64,000 nucleotides of DNA. Origin: Limimaricola cinnabarinus LL-001 (GTDB lineage: Bacteria > Pseudomonadota > Alphaproteobacteria > Rhodobacterales > Rhodobacteraceae). The stretch spans positions 80,477-144,476 of the forward strand of contig NZ_BATB01000003.1 of the NCBI RefSeq assembly GCF_000466965.1, in the 5' to 3' direction. How positions within the stretch are numbered: position 1 is the first letter of the stretch; each line of letters opens with the position of its first letter. The notes under the pieces are model-generated. The model had not been told where the DNA came from. It did not search any database and saw nothing but the letters and a program-made list of their open reading frames with translations. The translations under genes were made by a program, and so were the position numbers. Shown here one piece after another: positions 26,349 through 39,018 of the stretch.

Positions 26349-26887
26349 ACCACGGTGACGTGGCTGCCGATGGCGACGTTCTCGTAAAGCGCCATCACGT
26401 CCTCATTGCGCAGCCGGATGCAGCCATTCGACACCGAGGAGCCGATGGTCTCGGGATTGGTGGTGCCATGGATGCGGTAATAGGTGTCGCGCCCGTTGCG
26501 ATAGAGATAGAGCGCCCGCGCGCCGAGCGGGTTCTCGGGGCCGCCGGGTACGCCGTCGGCGTATTGCGCGTATTTGTCGGGTTCGCGCGCGATCATGTCG
26601 TCGGTGGGCCGCCAAGACGGCCACTCCGCCTTGCGCTGGATCACCGCCGCGCCCTTGAATTCGAGGCCCGCGCGGCCGACGCCGACGCCGTAGCGCATCG
26701 CCACGCCGGGGCGGCGGATGTGATAAAGGTGGTAATCCTCGGGGATCACGTAGATGTCGCCCGGTATCAGCCCCGGATGCACCCGCACCTCGGTAGGAAG
26801 ATAGACCGAACGGTCATGCGCCCGCGCCGTGTGCGCGACGGGCGCCATGAGCCCGGCAAGAAGCAGGCTGCGGCGTGTGATGGTCAT
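26345..26887 (-). CDS. L,D-transpeptidase (YkuD domain), secreted
   Basis: 180 residues with a twin-arginine-like signal (ITRRSLLLAGLMAPVAHTARA). The YkuD catalytic motif is complete: YYRIHGTTNPETIG followed by SSVSNGCIRLRNED with the catalytic cysteine and conserved histidine/arginine. Such enzymes form 3-3 cross-links in peptidoglycan or attach proteins to it. The PENPLGARALYLY segment is typical of the alphaproteobacterial paralogs. It overlaps the 3' end of cysG by four bases, convergently, leaving no terminator space. Confidence 0.93.
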   Translation of the reverse strand: MTITRRSLLLAGLMAPVAHTARAHDRSVYLPTEVRVHPGLIPGDIYVIPEDYHLYHIRRPGVAMRYGVGVGRAGLEFKGAAVIQRKAEWPSWRPTDDMIAREPDKYAQYADGVPGGPENPLGARALYLYRNGRDTYYRIHGTTNPETIGSSVSNGCIRLRNEDVMALYENVAIGSHVTVV

Positions 26888-26953
26888 CTGGTCCTCCTCA
26901 TCGGTCCCATTTGCACGATCCCCCGACGTTCCGGTCGGTGTCCCGAGGCCGTC

Positions 26954-27154
26954 TCAGCCCGCGATCTGCGCCGGGTAGCCCGCTTCGGCAAGCTTGGCGC
27001 GCACCGCCTCGTCGGGGGCCGCGCTTGCGATTTCGGCGGTGCGGCTGTCGAGATCGACCGCGACGGTGGCCGAAGGGTCGAGCTCGCGCATCGCTGTCTC
27101 AACGGCGGCGCGGCAGTGGCCGCAGTTCATTTCGGGGATGGAGTAGCTGGTCAT
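26954..27154 (-). CDS. copZ: CopZ-like heavy-metal-associated copper chaperone
   Basis: 66-residue ferredoxin-like HMA protein. The metal site is M-NCGHC near residue 10, the fold continuing ETAMRELDPSATVAVDLDSRTAEI and closing in AGYPAQI. GGGAGGC ribosome site seven bases before the ATG. Divergent from copA, sharing a 173-base regulatory region; likely carries cytoplasmic Cu(I) to CopA. Confidence 0.93.
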   Translation of the reverse strand: MTSYSIPEMNCGHCRAAVETAMRELDPSATVAVDLDSRTAEIASAAPDEAVRAKLAEAGYPAQIAG

Positions 27155-27221
27155 CGAAGCCTCCCTTTGGAGCGTGTGTCCTCGATATGAAGGGGCGCGC
27201 GGCGGCTCGGTCAAGCGCCGT

Positions 27222-27246
27222 GGGGCTGTTATCCGATGACAGCCCC
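27222..27246. promoter_or_regulatory. Eight-base inverted repeat between copZ and copA
   Basis: GGGGCTGT (27222-27229) and ACAGCCCC (27239-27246) separated by nine bases, a perfect palindrome between the copZ start and the copA promoter. It may control copZ or form an RNA structure in its leader; no T run follows. Confidence 0.4.
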
Positions 27247-27255
27247 GGTGACCCC

Positions 27256-27286
27256 TTGACCTTCCCATCACAGGAACCCTTATCTG
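27256..27286 (+). promoter_or_regulatory. CueR-type promoter of copA
   Basis: -35 TTGACC (27256-27261) and -10 TATCTG (27281-27286) are separated by 19 bases, the over-long spacing of MerR-family promoters. The spacer contains TTCC (27262-27265) and GGAA (27273-27276), a dyad similar to the CTTCC/GGAAG CueR box. The transcript would start about 35 bases before the copA ATG. cueR lies at the end of the same operon. Confidence 0.65.
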
Positions 27287-27327
27287 ACGGGTCAACCTCG
27301 ACCGAAGGCCCCTCGAAGGATTTCCGG

Positions 27328-29774
<2,447 letters not shown>

Positions 29775-29778
<4 letters not shown>

Positions 29779-30161
29779 ACATCGGAGAGGCCGCGAACCG
29801 CGCGGGGCTGCCCGCCAAGACGATCCGCTACTACGAGGAAATCGGCCTAGTCTCGCCGCCGCGCGACGCCAACGGCTACCGCCGCTTTGGCGAGAAGGAG
29901 GTCCACAAGCTGGCCTTTCTCGCCCGCGCGCGGGGCCTGGGCTTCTCGATCGAGGACTGCAGGATGCTGCTGTCGCTCTACGAGGACCGCGCCCGCGCCA
30001 GCGCCGAGGTCCGCGCTCTGGCCCAGCGGCATGCGGGCGAGATCGACGCACGGATCGCGCAGCTCGAACAGATGCGCGCGACCTTGGGCGATCTGATCCA
30101 TGCCTGCGCGGGCGACGAGCGTCCCGATTGCCCGATCCTGAAGGATCTGGCCGGGCAGTGA
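29775..30161 (+). CDS. cueR: CueR, MerR-family copper-responsive activator
   Basis: 128 residues. N-terminal MerR helix-turn-helix ([35 protein letters not shown]), a long dimerisation helix ([20 protein letters not shown]), and the C-terminal Cu(I)-binding loop with cysteines C-AGDERPD-C in [14 protein letters not shown], matching CueR spacing. ATGA overlap with copA. It would bind the 19-bp-spaced copA promoter. Its stop lies four bases from the dnaB stop on the other strand. Confidence 0.94.
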
Positions 30162-30165
30162 CGCC

Positions 30166-31662
<1,497 letters not shown>

Positions 31663-31874
31663 CGCATCTACCCCATGGCCCCGCGCGCCGTGCCCGCGGC
31701 GCGTATCGTCGCTGATAGACGGCGACGGGGCGGGGACGCAACTTGTATAAGGCTGTGGATAAGCGGTGGAGAAGTCGCGTCCTGCCACATCTTGGCCCGA
31801 GGTTGCCCCTCAGGTCAACATGTGGTTGACGCGGGGGGAGGGCTTGTCGGCCATTGCTGGCTGACCGTCACCTC

Positions 31875-32549
31875 TCAGCCACGGGCCGCGGCCCAGCCCG
31901 CGGGATTGCGCAGGTAACGCTCGACCTCGTCGAGGGTGGCGGTGTCGAACGCCTCGCTCCGGCGCGCCTCGGCCAGAACGTCCCACCACGTGCACAGGTG
32001 GATGAGGCCGATGCCCTTCTCGGCCAGCGCCTCGGTCACGCCCTCGAAGATGCCGTAATAGAAGATCACGGCGGTCCAGTCGCACGACGCTCCGGTCTCG
32101 CGGATCGCCTCGACGAAGCTCAGCTTCGAGCCGCCATCGGTGGTCAGGTCCTCGACGAGGATCGCGCGCTGACCTTCGGTCATCACGCCCTCGATCCGGG
32201 CATTACGGCCATAGCCCTTGGGCTTCTTGCGCACATAGGTCATCGGCAGGGCCAACCGCTCGGCGATCATCGCGCCGAAGGGGATGCCCGCGGTCTCGCC
32301 GCCCGCGACGTTATCGAAGGCCTCGAAACCCGCCTCGCGCATGATCTGAACAGCCAGGAAATCCATCACCGTGGCGCGAATCCGCGGAAACGAGATCAGC
32401 ATGCGGCAATCGACATAGGTCGGGGCCTGCTTGCCGGAGGCGTGGGTGAAAGGCTCGGTCGCGTTGAACTTCACCGCGCCGATTTCCAGCAGCATCCGCG
32501 CGGTCAGCCGCGCGATCTCGTCCTTCGGGGGGTAGCCGGTGGGGATCAT
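31875..32549 (-). CDS. pyrE: Orotate phosphoribosyltransferase PyrE
   Basis: 224-residue type I phosphoribosyltransferase of pyrimidine synthesis. PRPP-binding motif [15 protein letters not shown], orotate and substrate-loop region [16 protein letters not shown], and [20 protein letters not shown] at the N-terminus. Lies 24 bases after pyrC, same strand, likely cotranscribed. Confidence 0.95.
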   Translation of the reverse strand: MIPTGYPPKDEIARLTARMLLEIGAVKFNATEPFTHASGKQAPTYVDCRMLISFPRIRATVMDFLAVQIMREAGFEAFDNVAGGETAGIPFGAMIAERLALPMTYVRKKPKGYGRNARIEGVMTEGQRAILVEDLTTDGGSKLSFVEAIRETGASCDWTAVIFYYGIFEGVTEALAEKGIGLIHLCTWWDVLAEARRSEAFDTATLDEVERYLRNPAGWAAARG

Positions 32550-32573
32550 CTCGAACTCTTCGTCTGTGGGGGA

Positions 32574-33626
32574 TCAGTCTTCGACGCGCCAGTGCAGCGC
32601 GAAGCCCGGGTCGAACACCGTAACAGGGCCGTCGCCGGTCTCGATCCGTTCGGGATAGGTCACGGGTGCGCCCCGGACCAGCGTGATGGTGTCCTCGTTG
32701 ACGGGCAGCTTGTAGAAGCGCGGCCCGTTGAGCGAGGTGAAGGCTTCGAGATGGCTCAGCCGTCCCGCCGCCTCGAACACCTCGGCGAGGCACGACATGG
32801 TGTTGGGCGCAGTGAAGATGCCCGCGCAGCCGCAGGGCTGCAGCTTGGCCGGATCGCTGTGCGGCGCGCTGTCGGTGCCGAGGAAAAAACGCGGATCGCC
32901 CGAGACCGCCGCCTGCACCAGCGCCACGCGGTGGCGTTCGCGCTTGGCCACTGGCAGGCAGTAGAAATGCGGCTTGATGCCGCCTGCGAGGATGTGGTTG
33001 CGGTTGATGATCAGGTGATGCGTGGTGATCGTCGCGGCGAGGTTGCGCGGGCTGTCACGCACGTAATCCACCGCATCCGCCGTTGTGACATGCTCCATCA
33101 CGATGCGCAGGTCCGGCGTCTTGCGGCGGATCGGTTTGAGCACCTTGTCGATGAACACCGCCTCGCGGTCGAAGATGTCAATCGCGCCGTCGGTCACCTC
33201 GCCATGCACGCAAAGCGGCATGCCGATCTCGGCCATCGTCTCGAAGACGGGCCGCACCTTGTCGAAATCGCGCACGCCGGAGGCCGAGTTGGTCGTGGCC
33301 CCCGCCGGGTAGAGCTTCACGGCGGTGGCGATGCCACTGGCATGGGCGCGACGCACCTCCTCGGGATCGGTGTCCTCGGTGAGATACAGCGTCATCAGCG
33401 GCGTGAAGCCCGATCCCTCGGGGAGGGCGGCGCGGATGCGTTCGCGGTAGGCCTCGGCCTGCGCGGCGGTGACGACGGGCGGCACGAGGTTGGGCATGAT
33501 GATGGCGCGCCCGAAATGGCGGGCGCTTTCGGGCGCCATGGCCTCGAGCATCGCGCCGTCGCGCAGGTGCAGGTGCCAGTCATCGGGGCGGCGGAGGGTG
33601 ATCGAGGTGGGGCGTACGTCTTTCAT
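32574..33626 (-). CDS. pyrC: Dihydroorotase PyrC (class II)
   Basis: 350-residue zinc amidohydrolase cyclising carbamoyl-aspartate. Metal site [10 protein letters not shown], carboxylated-lysine block [13 protein letters not shown], histidines in MPLCVHGE and MEHVTT, and the terminal [20 protein letters not shown] is the class II signature. Upstream of pyrE. Confidence 0.96.
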   Translation of the reverse strand: MKDVRPTSITLRRPDDWHLHLRDGAMLEAMAPESARHFGRAIIMPNLVPPVVTAAQAEAYRERIRAALPEGSGFTPLMTLYLTEDTDPEEVRRAHASGIATAVKLYPAGATTNSASGVRDFDKVRPVFETMAEIGMPLCVHGEVTDGAIDIFDREAVFIDKVLKPIRRKTPDLRIVMEHVTTADAVDYVRDSPRNLAATITTHHLIINRNHILAGGIKPHFYCLPVAKRERHRVALVQAAVSGDPRFFLGTDSAPHSDPAKLQPCGCAGIFTAPNTMSCLAEVFEAAGRLSHLEAFTSLNGPRFYKLPVNEDTITLVRGAPVTYPERIETGDGPVTVFDPGFALHWRVED

Positions 33627-33700
33627 GGCCGCTGCCTTACACCGACCGGCCGGGCCTGACCATAGGTCACGATCCGCCCGGTCCCGGGGTCATTCGCGGA

Positions 33701-34654
33701 TCAACTGGCGCGCGATACGGCGACGGGGATCGGCCGCGCCGGCTCTCCGAGCAATTCGAGCCTGCGGGCGTAGTGCTGCGCCTCGGAGGTGGTGAGCCCG
33801 TGGCGGCACAGCCGGGCCAGAAGCGCGGGCCGGTCCGCCGATTCGATCCGCCGCATCAGGCCGCGCAGATAGGTCGCGTTGCCACGACGCGCGCGCCACA
33901 GACGGGCGAAGGCGACCTTGTCGAGCCGGTCCTCCATCGCGAGATCCAGCAGCGGTGCGGCGACGCCGCCTTGATCGAGAATCTGTTCGAGCCGCGTGCC
34001 CGCATGGGCGGCGCGCAGTGCCGTGACGTTGGACCGCCTGTAGAGTGCCGCGTGGATCGCGTCGGCGGCATGGTGCGGGTCGTAAAGGACGGTCACGCGC
34101 GCGGCTGCGTCCACCATGTCGGGCGCATAGCCGTAGCGGCTGGAGAAATCGAGCCGACGTGCGCCCAGAAGGCGTCGGTCCCAACCCGCGATCTCGGGGT
34201 CCAGCGTGGCGAGCGGGCGCAACGCCAGCACCCGCGCGCCGGGGGCTGCGACCGAATAGGCGGCGGCGGCATAGCCCCCCGCATGATGCCCGTAAAACAG
34301 GACGCGATCGAAATCCTCGAAGAAGCCCTCGTCCACGAGGCGGTCGATATAGCCCCAGACCCGCGGCGCGCGGAACAGCCCGTCACCCTCGGAGATCAGC
34401 GCCAGCAGCGACCAACCATTGCGCGCCACCGCCTCGAAGCCGCGCGGCAGCGCCCGGGGGCTTCGGCGAATCGCATCGCGGGTCTCGAAGGTGACGAGCA
34501 GCTTCGGCCCTGCATCGACGAACAGGGCCGCGTGTTCAGGGCCCAGCCGCTCGTAATAGCCATGCGCATCACCGATCCGGTCGAGCCTTTCATGCCAGTC
34601 CTGCGGGGTCAGGCCGCTCAGATCCTCGTCCAGAACGGGCATGGTTTCGGTCAT
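33701..34654 (-). CDS. Orphan hydrolase-fold protein without nucleophile
   Basis: 317 residues. Similar roseobacter proteins are, I believe, labelled phosphoadenosine phosphosulfate reductase, but no such motif is present. The middle region FFEDFDRVLFYGHHAGGYAAAAYS looks like the nucleophile elbow of an alpha/beta hydrolase, GxSxG, with serine replaced (G-H-H-A-G-G). LGPEHAALFVDAGPKLLVTF at the N-terminus and ATLDPEIAGWDRR after the elbow. The tail is Arg-rich. MTET start has GGAG six bases upstream. Divergent from the OmpA-family gene. No function assigned. Confidence 0.7.
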   Translation of the reverse strand: MTETMPVLDEDLSGLTPQDWHERLDRIGDAHGYYERLGPEHAALFVDAGPKLLVTFETRDAIRRSPRALPRGFEAVARNGWSLLALISEGDGLFRAPRVWGYIDRLVDEGFFEDFDRVLFYGHHAGGYAAAAYSVAAPGARVLALRPLATLDPEIAGWDRRLLGARRLDFSSRYGYAPDMVDAAARVTVLYDPHHAADAIHAALYRRSNVTALRAAHAGTRLEQILDQGGVAAPLLDLAMEDRLDKVAFARLWRARRGNATYLRGLMRRIESADRPALLARLCRHGLTTSEAQHYARRLELLGEPARPIPVAVSRAS

Positions 34655-34678
34655 CTGGCGCTCCATGGCTGGGGACGC

Positions 34679-34804
34679 GGGACAGGCTGTCCCATGGCTG
34701 TTCAAAATCCTGCGCCATTGCGGCGGAAGTTGGCAAGGCAGGTGCTCAATTTCCGTCGCGACCGGCGGCCTGTCGCCCAATGTCTATGCGGTGTTATTGC
34801 ATAG
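34679..34804. promoter_or_regulatory. Divergent intergenic region with two inverted repeats
   Basis: Between the hydrolase-fold gene and the OmpA-family gene. GGGACA-GGC-TGTCCC (34679-34693) lies 25 bases before the leftward gene. CTATGC (34784-34789) and GCATAG (34799-34804) with a nine-base spacer lie about 100 bases before the rightward gene. Both are perfect; regulators unknown. Confidence 0.35.
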
Positions 34805-34900
34805 CCGAGGGGGGCGATGGAACTGGGGACGGTGCCGGAAGCGTTGCCTTGCCGACGCCATCGCCGCGGTCCGCGGAGACCGGCCCGAGAGGAGAATAGA

Positions 34901-37159
34901 ATGAAGCGTACCTATCGAACCAGCACGGCCCTCGTGGCCAGCCTGTCGCTGATGATGCCCTATGGAAGCGCGGTCGCCCAAGCTCAGGGCGCGTCGGGTC
35001 AGGGCGATGGCGCCGGACCGCTCGTCTGCCTTGACGGCGCCGTGCCGCCCTGCGCTCAGGATCCGCAAACGGGCACGCCGCTGCTCGATCTGCCGATCGA
35101 GACCTTGCGGGCGTTGGCGGTCGAAGACCGTCTCGATGCGGCGCTGCTGACGGAGTACGGCCTGTCGATCGATCTGCTGCGCGAAGGCTCGGATGATGAT
35201 CTGCGCCAAGCCGTGGCCGATGCGCGCGCTGCCGCGATCGAGGCCGCGAATGCCGCGACGGCTTCCGCCAACGTTGCCGACACCGTCCCTGCGACGAACG
35301 AGAGCGATGTTCAGGCCGAGAGCGGGGCCGAGGCTCCGGGTATGGCCGATGCTGGGGCAGCAGAGGCCGAAGCCACCACGGAAGCCACTGCAGGAACCGC
35401 TGCGCAAGACGACGCCCGCGCTGCCGATCTGCAGGCCGAACTCGAAGCTCAGGCCGCGGCGCAGGCCGAGACCGAGGCTGCCGAGCAAGACGAGGCGCTC
35501 GAAGCAGCCTCCGAAGCCGAGGCGGAGCAGAACGCTGCTCGTGCAGCCGAGGAACAGGCTGCGGCTGATGCCCAGGCCGCCGCTGACACTCAGGCTGCCG
35601 CGGACGCCCAAGCTGCCGCAGACGCCCAAGCTGCCGCTGACGCTCAGGCCGCCGCTGACGCCCAAGCTGAGACTAACGCTCAAGCTGCCGTTGACGCTCA
35701 GGCTGCTGCGGATGCAGATGCGGCTGCAAAAGCCGAAAATGCTGTTGAGGCTGAGGCTGCCGAAGCTGCCGATATGAACAGCGAAGCCCGCAAGGCCGAA
35801 AAGCAGGCGGATCTGGAGGCCGCGATGGCGGCGCAGCTCGAAGCCGAGACCTCTACCGAAGCTGAAGCCGAGACCTCTACCGAAGTTGAAGCCGAAACCA
35901 TGGCCGAAGCCGAGACTGAGACTGAGGCGCAGAACGAGATCACGGCTGAGACCGCCGATGAAACTCAAGGCGATGCGGCGCAGATGACCGAAGAAGAGCG
36001 GGCCGAGCGTCGGGCCGAACGTGCCGAGCGTCGCGCCGAACGCCGCGCCCAGGATGATCTGGAAGAAATCGATCCCACTGCCGAAGAACCTCAGCAGGAG
36101 GTGGCCGCTGCCGCCGCTGCCAGCGCCGATGCCGAGGCTGCCGAGGTCGTCGAGACCGAGATCGACGAGGAGAACTCGCGCCAGAGCGACGAGGAATTCG
36201 CCGCTTCCGTGAGCTCCGATGCCGACGCCGCCGCTGCGGTTGAGAGCGATGATGATGACGGTCTCTCCAACTTCCAGAAGGCGCTGCTTCTGGGCATCGG
36301 TGCCGTGACCGTGGGCTCGCTGCTCAACAACAACCGTGAGGTCGTGGCCAACACCGGCGACCGCGTCGTGGTCGAGGGCGACAACGGTCTCGAGATCTAC
36401 CGTGACGACGACGCTCTGCTGCGTCAGCCCGGCGCCGATCTGCGCACCGAGACCTTTTCGGACGGCTCCTCGCGCTCCACACTGACGCGTGAGGACGGCA
36501 CGCAGGTCGTGACGATCCGCAACGCGCAGGGCCAGGTCCTGCGCCGCAGCCGGATCTTTGCCGACGGCACCGAGGTCGAGCTTTTCGACGATCTCGCCCA
36601 GTCCGAGCCCGTCGACGTGCGCAGCCTGCGCGAGATAGAGCCCGCGCCGGTCAACCTGTCGGCAGCCCAAGCTGACCGGGCGGCGCTTCTCGAAGCCCTG
36701 CGCGCCGAGCAGGCGGTCGATACCGGCCGCAGCTACTCCCTGCGTCAGGTGCGCGAGATCGAAGCGGTTCGGGCGCTGGTCCCGGCGATCGACCTCGACA
36801 CGCTCACCTTCGCGTCGGGCTCTGCTGCGCTGCGCCCCGAACAGGCCGCGACCCTCGTGGATCTGGGCCTGACGATCGAGGACCGGCTGGCCGAGAACCC
36901 CCGCGAGGTGTTCCTGATCGAAGGCCACACCGATGCGGTCGGCAATGACGCGTTCAATCTGGCGCTGTCGGATCGCCGCGCCGAAACGGTGGCTCTGGCG
37001 CTGACCGAGAACTTCAACATCCCGCCCGAGAACCTCGTGGTCCAGGGCTATGGTGAGCGGTTCCTCAAAGTGCAAACCGAAACCGACGAGCAGGCCAACC
37101 GCCGCGCCTCGGTTCGCCGGATCACGCCGCTGCTGCAGCAGGTCGCCTCGGCGCAGTAA
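34901..37159 (+). CDS. OmpA-family protein with long Ala/Gln/Asp/Glu-rich repeat region
   Basis: 752 residues. Signal peptide (SLMMPYGSAVAQ|A). Residues about 30-110 are a folded acidic domain. Residues about 110-450 are low complexity, Ala/Glu/Asp/Gln-rich, with a six-residue AQAAAD repeat and later EAE/ETST repeats and an ERAERRAERRAERRAQ basic patch. A hydrophobic segment FQKALLLGIGAVTVGSLL is near 455-475, then NTGDRVVVEGDNG modules. The C-terminal OmpA peptidoglycan-binding domain (about 625-750) has TFASGSAALRPEQ, EGHTDAVGNDAFNLALSDRRA, NLVVQGYGE and NRRASVRRI. RBS AGGAG. It may tether the outer envelope to peptidoglycan across a long flexible linker. Confidence 0.9.
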   Translation: MKRTYRTSTALVASLSLMMPYGSAVAQAQGASGQGDGAGPLVCLDGAVPPCAQDPQTGTPLLDLPIETLRALAVEDRLDAALLTEYGLSIDLLREGSDDDLRQAVADARAAAIEAANAATASANVADTVPATNESDVQAESGAEAPGMADAGAAEAEATTEATAGTAAQDDARAADLQAELEAQAAAQAETEAAEQDEALEAASEAEAEQNAARAAEEQAAADAQAAADTQAAADAQAAADAQAAADAQAAADAQAETNAQAAVDAQAAADADAAAKAENAVEAEAAEAADMNSEARKAEKQADLEAAMAAQLEAETSTEAEAETSTEVEAETMAEAETETEAQNEITAETADETQGDAAQMTEEERAERRAERAERRAERRAQDDLEEIDPTAEEPQQEVAAAAAASADAEAAEVVETEIDEENSRQSDEEFAASVSSDADAAAAVESDDDDGLSNFQKALLLGIGAVTVGSLLNNNREVVANTGDRVVVEGDNGLEIYRDDDALLRQPGADLRTETFSDGSSRSTLTREDGTQVVTIRNAQGQVLRRSRIFADGTEVELFDDLAQSEPVDVRSLREIEPAPVNLSAAQADRAALLEALRAEQAVDTGRSYSLRQVREIEAVRALVPAIDLDTLTFASGSAALRPEQAATLVDLGLTIEDRLAENPREVFLIEGHTDAVGNDAFNLALSDRRAETVALALTENFNIPPENLVVQGYGERFLKVQTETDEQANRRASVRRITPLLQQVASAQ
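35561..35730 (+). repeat. 18-bp tandem repeat inside the OmpA-family gene
   Basis: About nine head-to-tail copies of an 18-base unit encoding AQAAAD-type hexapeptides (residues about 221-277), with drift (AQAAADT, AQAETN, AQAAVD) and varied codons (gct/gcc/gcg, gac/gat). Periodic coding, not CRISPR. Prone to length variation. Confidence 0.8.
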
Positions 37160-37189
37160 TCCGATCACGGCGATATGACGCGATACGGC

Positions 37190-37224
37190 AACGGGCCGCC
37201 CTTCGGGGCGGCCCGTTCGCTTTG
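37190..37224 (+). terminator. Rho-independent-like terminator after the OmpA-family gene
   Basis: Perfect 12-bp stem AACGGGCCGCCC / GGGCGGCCCGTT with a TTCG tetraloop (37190-37217), followed by CGCTTTG. Strong hairpin, weak T run. Confidence 0.8.
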
Positions 37225-37262
37225 CGGCTTGTCGCATATTTGGCGGAGGTTAGCTTGGCTGC

Positions 37263-38237
37263 ATGACAGATGCATTCCCCGATATCCCCGCCATCGCGCT
37301 CGACTGGCACCGCGCGGGACGAGGCGCCGCCCTAGCCACCGTGATCGAAACATGGGGCTCGGCGCCGCGCGCGGCGGGCAGCCAGCTCGTGGTTGATCGG
37401 TTCGGCGCGATGGAAGGCTCGGTCTCGGGCGGTTGCGTCGAGGGCGCGGTGGTTACCGAGGCCATGGCCGCGATCGCGGATGGGCTGTCGCGCCTGCTCG
37501 ATTACGGCGTGGCCGACGAGGACGCCTTCGCGGTGGGTTTGGGCTGCGGCGGGCGCATCCGGGTGCTGGTCGATCCGGTCGGCGGAGCCATGGACGAAGC
37601 GCTGCTTGCCGATCTGGTGGCGGCGCGCGCGCAGCGGCGGCCGGTGGCGCTGGTGGTCGATCTGGAGGGCGAGCGGCGGGTGCTGGAAGGGCCCGACGCC
37701 CATGCCGAGCGTTTCGCGGGCGACCAATCCGGCATCGATCCCGACGGACGCTTCGTCGGGTTGCACAATCCGCCCTTGCGGCTTGTGGTGGTCGGGGCCG
37801 TGCATATCGCGCAGGCGCTGGTGCCGATGGCGCGTATCGCGGGCTTCGACGTGGCCATCGTCGATCCAAGGGACGCCTTCGCAGCGCAGGTACGGTTTCC
37901 CGGCGCGCGATTGATCCATGATTGGCCGGATGCGGCGCTGGGGGCGCTCGCCCCGGATGCGCGCACGGCGGTGGTCACGCTGACGCATGACGCGAAGATC
38001 GACGACCCGGCGCTTCGGGCGGCGCTGGAGTCGCGGGCCTTCTATATCGGTTGTCTCGGCTCAACGCGCACCCATGCCAAGCGGCTCGAACGTCTCGTGG
38101 GCGAGGGAGTGTCCGGGCTTGAGCGGCTCGACGCGCCGGTGGGGCTCGATATCGGAGCGCGCGGCCCGGCCGAAATCGCGGTGTCGATCCTTGCAGGGAT
38201 CGTCGCTGCGCTGCGGCGCCCCGGAGCGACCCTCTGA
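37263..38237 (+). CDS. xdhC: XdhC/CoxI family molybdoenzyme maturation protein
   Basis: 324 residues. N-terminal XdhC_CoxI domain ([54 protein letters not shown]) and C-terminal NAD-type Rossmann domain (RLVVVGAVHIAQALVPMARI, VVTLTHDAKIDDPALRAAL, YIGCLGSTRTHAKR). XdhC binds molybdenum cofactor, promotes its sulfuration and hands it to xanthine dehydrogenase-like enzymes. No such enzyme is adjacent, so the client lies elsewhere. Confidence 0.92.
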   Translation: MTDAFPDIPAIALDWHRAGRGAALATVIETWGSAPRAAGSQLVVDRFGAMEGSVSGGCVEGAVVTEAMAAIADGLSRLLDYGVADEDAFAVGLGCGGRIRVLVDPVGGAMDEALLADLVAARAQRRPVALVVDLEGERRVLEGPDAHAERFAGDQSGIDPDGRFVGLHNPPLRLVVVGAVHIAQALVPMARIAGFDVAIVDPRDAFAAQVRFPGARLIHDWPDAALGALAPDARTAVVTLTHDAKIDDPALRAALESRAFYIGCLGSTRTHAKRLERLVGEGVSGLERLDAPVGLDIGARGPAEIAVSILAGIVAALRRPGATL

Positions 38238-38242
38238 TGAAC

Positions 38243-38270
38243 GAAAGGCCACCCCGTCGGGTGGCCTTTC
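38243..38270. terminator. Bidirectional terminator between xdhC and infC
   Basis: Perfect 12-bp stem GAAAGGCCACCC / GGGTGGCCTTTC with a CGTC loop, lying between two convergent genes. T residues on either strand lie within the arms (CCTTTC in both orientations). Confidence 0.8.
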
Positions 38271-38293
38271 CTGTCGATAGGGTAGCGATCGGC

Positions 38294-38839
38294 TTATTTC
38301 TGGATCGGGCCGATCATCATGACCATCTGGCGGCCTTCCATCTTGGGCATGTTCTCGACCTTGCCGATCTCGGACACGTCCTCGGCCACCCGCTCGAGCA
38401 GCTCGCGACCCAGTTCCTGATGCGCCATCTCGCGGCCCCGGAAGCGCAGCGTGACCTTGACCTTGTCGCCGGTCTCGAGGAAGCGCAGAACGTTCCGCAT
38501 CTTCACGTCGTAATCGTTCGTATCGGTGTTGGGGCGGAACTTGACCTCCTTTATCTCGAAGGTCTTCTGGTTCTTGCGCGCCTCGGCCTCTTTCTTCTGC
38601 GTCTCGTACTTGAACTTGCCGAAATCCATGATTTTGCAGACCGGGGGCACGGCATTGGGCGAGATCTCGACAAGATCGAGACCGGCCTCCTCGGCCAGCG
38701 CCAAGCCACGCTCGGGGCTGACGACGCCGACATTCTCGCCGTTCTGTCCAATCAGTCGGATTTCGGCCACGCGGATACGATCGTTGACGCGGGGGCCGGT
38801 GTCGCGCGTGGGGGGCGCGTTATGAGGTCTGCGGGCTAT
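38294..38839 (-). CDS. infC: Translation initiation factor IF-3, apparent AUA start
   Basis: 181 residues counted from the codon for ARRPHNAPP, the usual N-terminus in this order. That position reads ATA, preceded by AAGGA eight bases upstream. There is no ATG or GTG nearby in frame; the next upstream ATG would add 28 residues of alien sequence. infC is known to use rare AUU/AUA/AUC starts for autoregulation by IF-3 discrimination. Domains: [35 protein letters not shown], linker, then [20 protein letters not shown]. Confidence 0.93.
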   Translation of the reverse strand: MARRPHNAPPTRDTGPRVNDRIRVAEIRLIGQNGENVGVVSPERGLALAEEAGLDLVEISPNAVPPVCKIMDFGKFKYETQKKEAEARKNQKTFEIKEVKFRPNTDTNDYDVKMRNVLRFLETGDKVKVTLRFRGREMAHQELGRELLERVAEDVSEIGKVENMPKMEGRQMVMMIGPIQK

Positions 38840-39018
38840 GGTGCACGTCCTTCGGTTGTTCGATTGGGTAGGGCGAAAGGTAGTCGCCCCGGTAGTGCGT
38901 TTCAAGCTGCAAAACAAGGCCATTTGATACCCTGCGCTTCCCTCGCGCCATGGCATCTGCCATATCGTGCGCTATGTGGGCCGACAAAGGTTCAGGATTT
39001 TCAACAAGGATGAGCACA

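Noticed and set aside
35561..35730. Short tandem repeats that might suggest a CRISPR array
   Set aside because: The 18-bp unit is in frame, has no unique spacers and encodes the AQAAAD linker. No cas genes are present.
34784..37237. 817-codon open frame antisense to the OmpA-family gene
   Set aside because: It is the shadow of GC-rich repeats, with monotonous Ser/Leu/Gly content, no ribosome site and no family. The sense gene has clear domains and a ribosome site.
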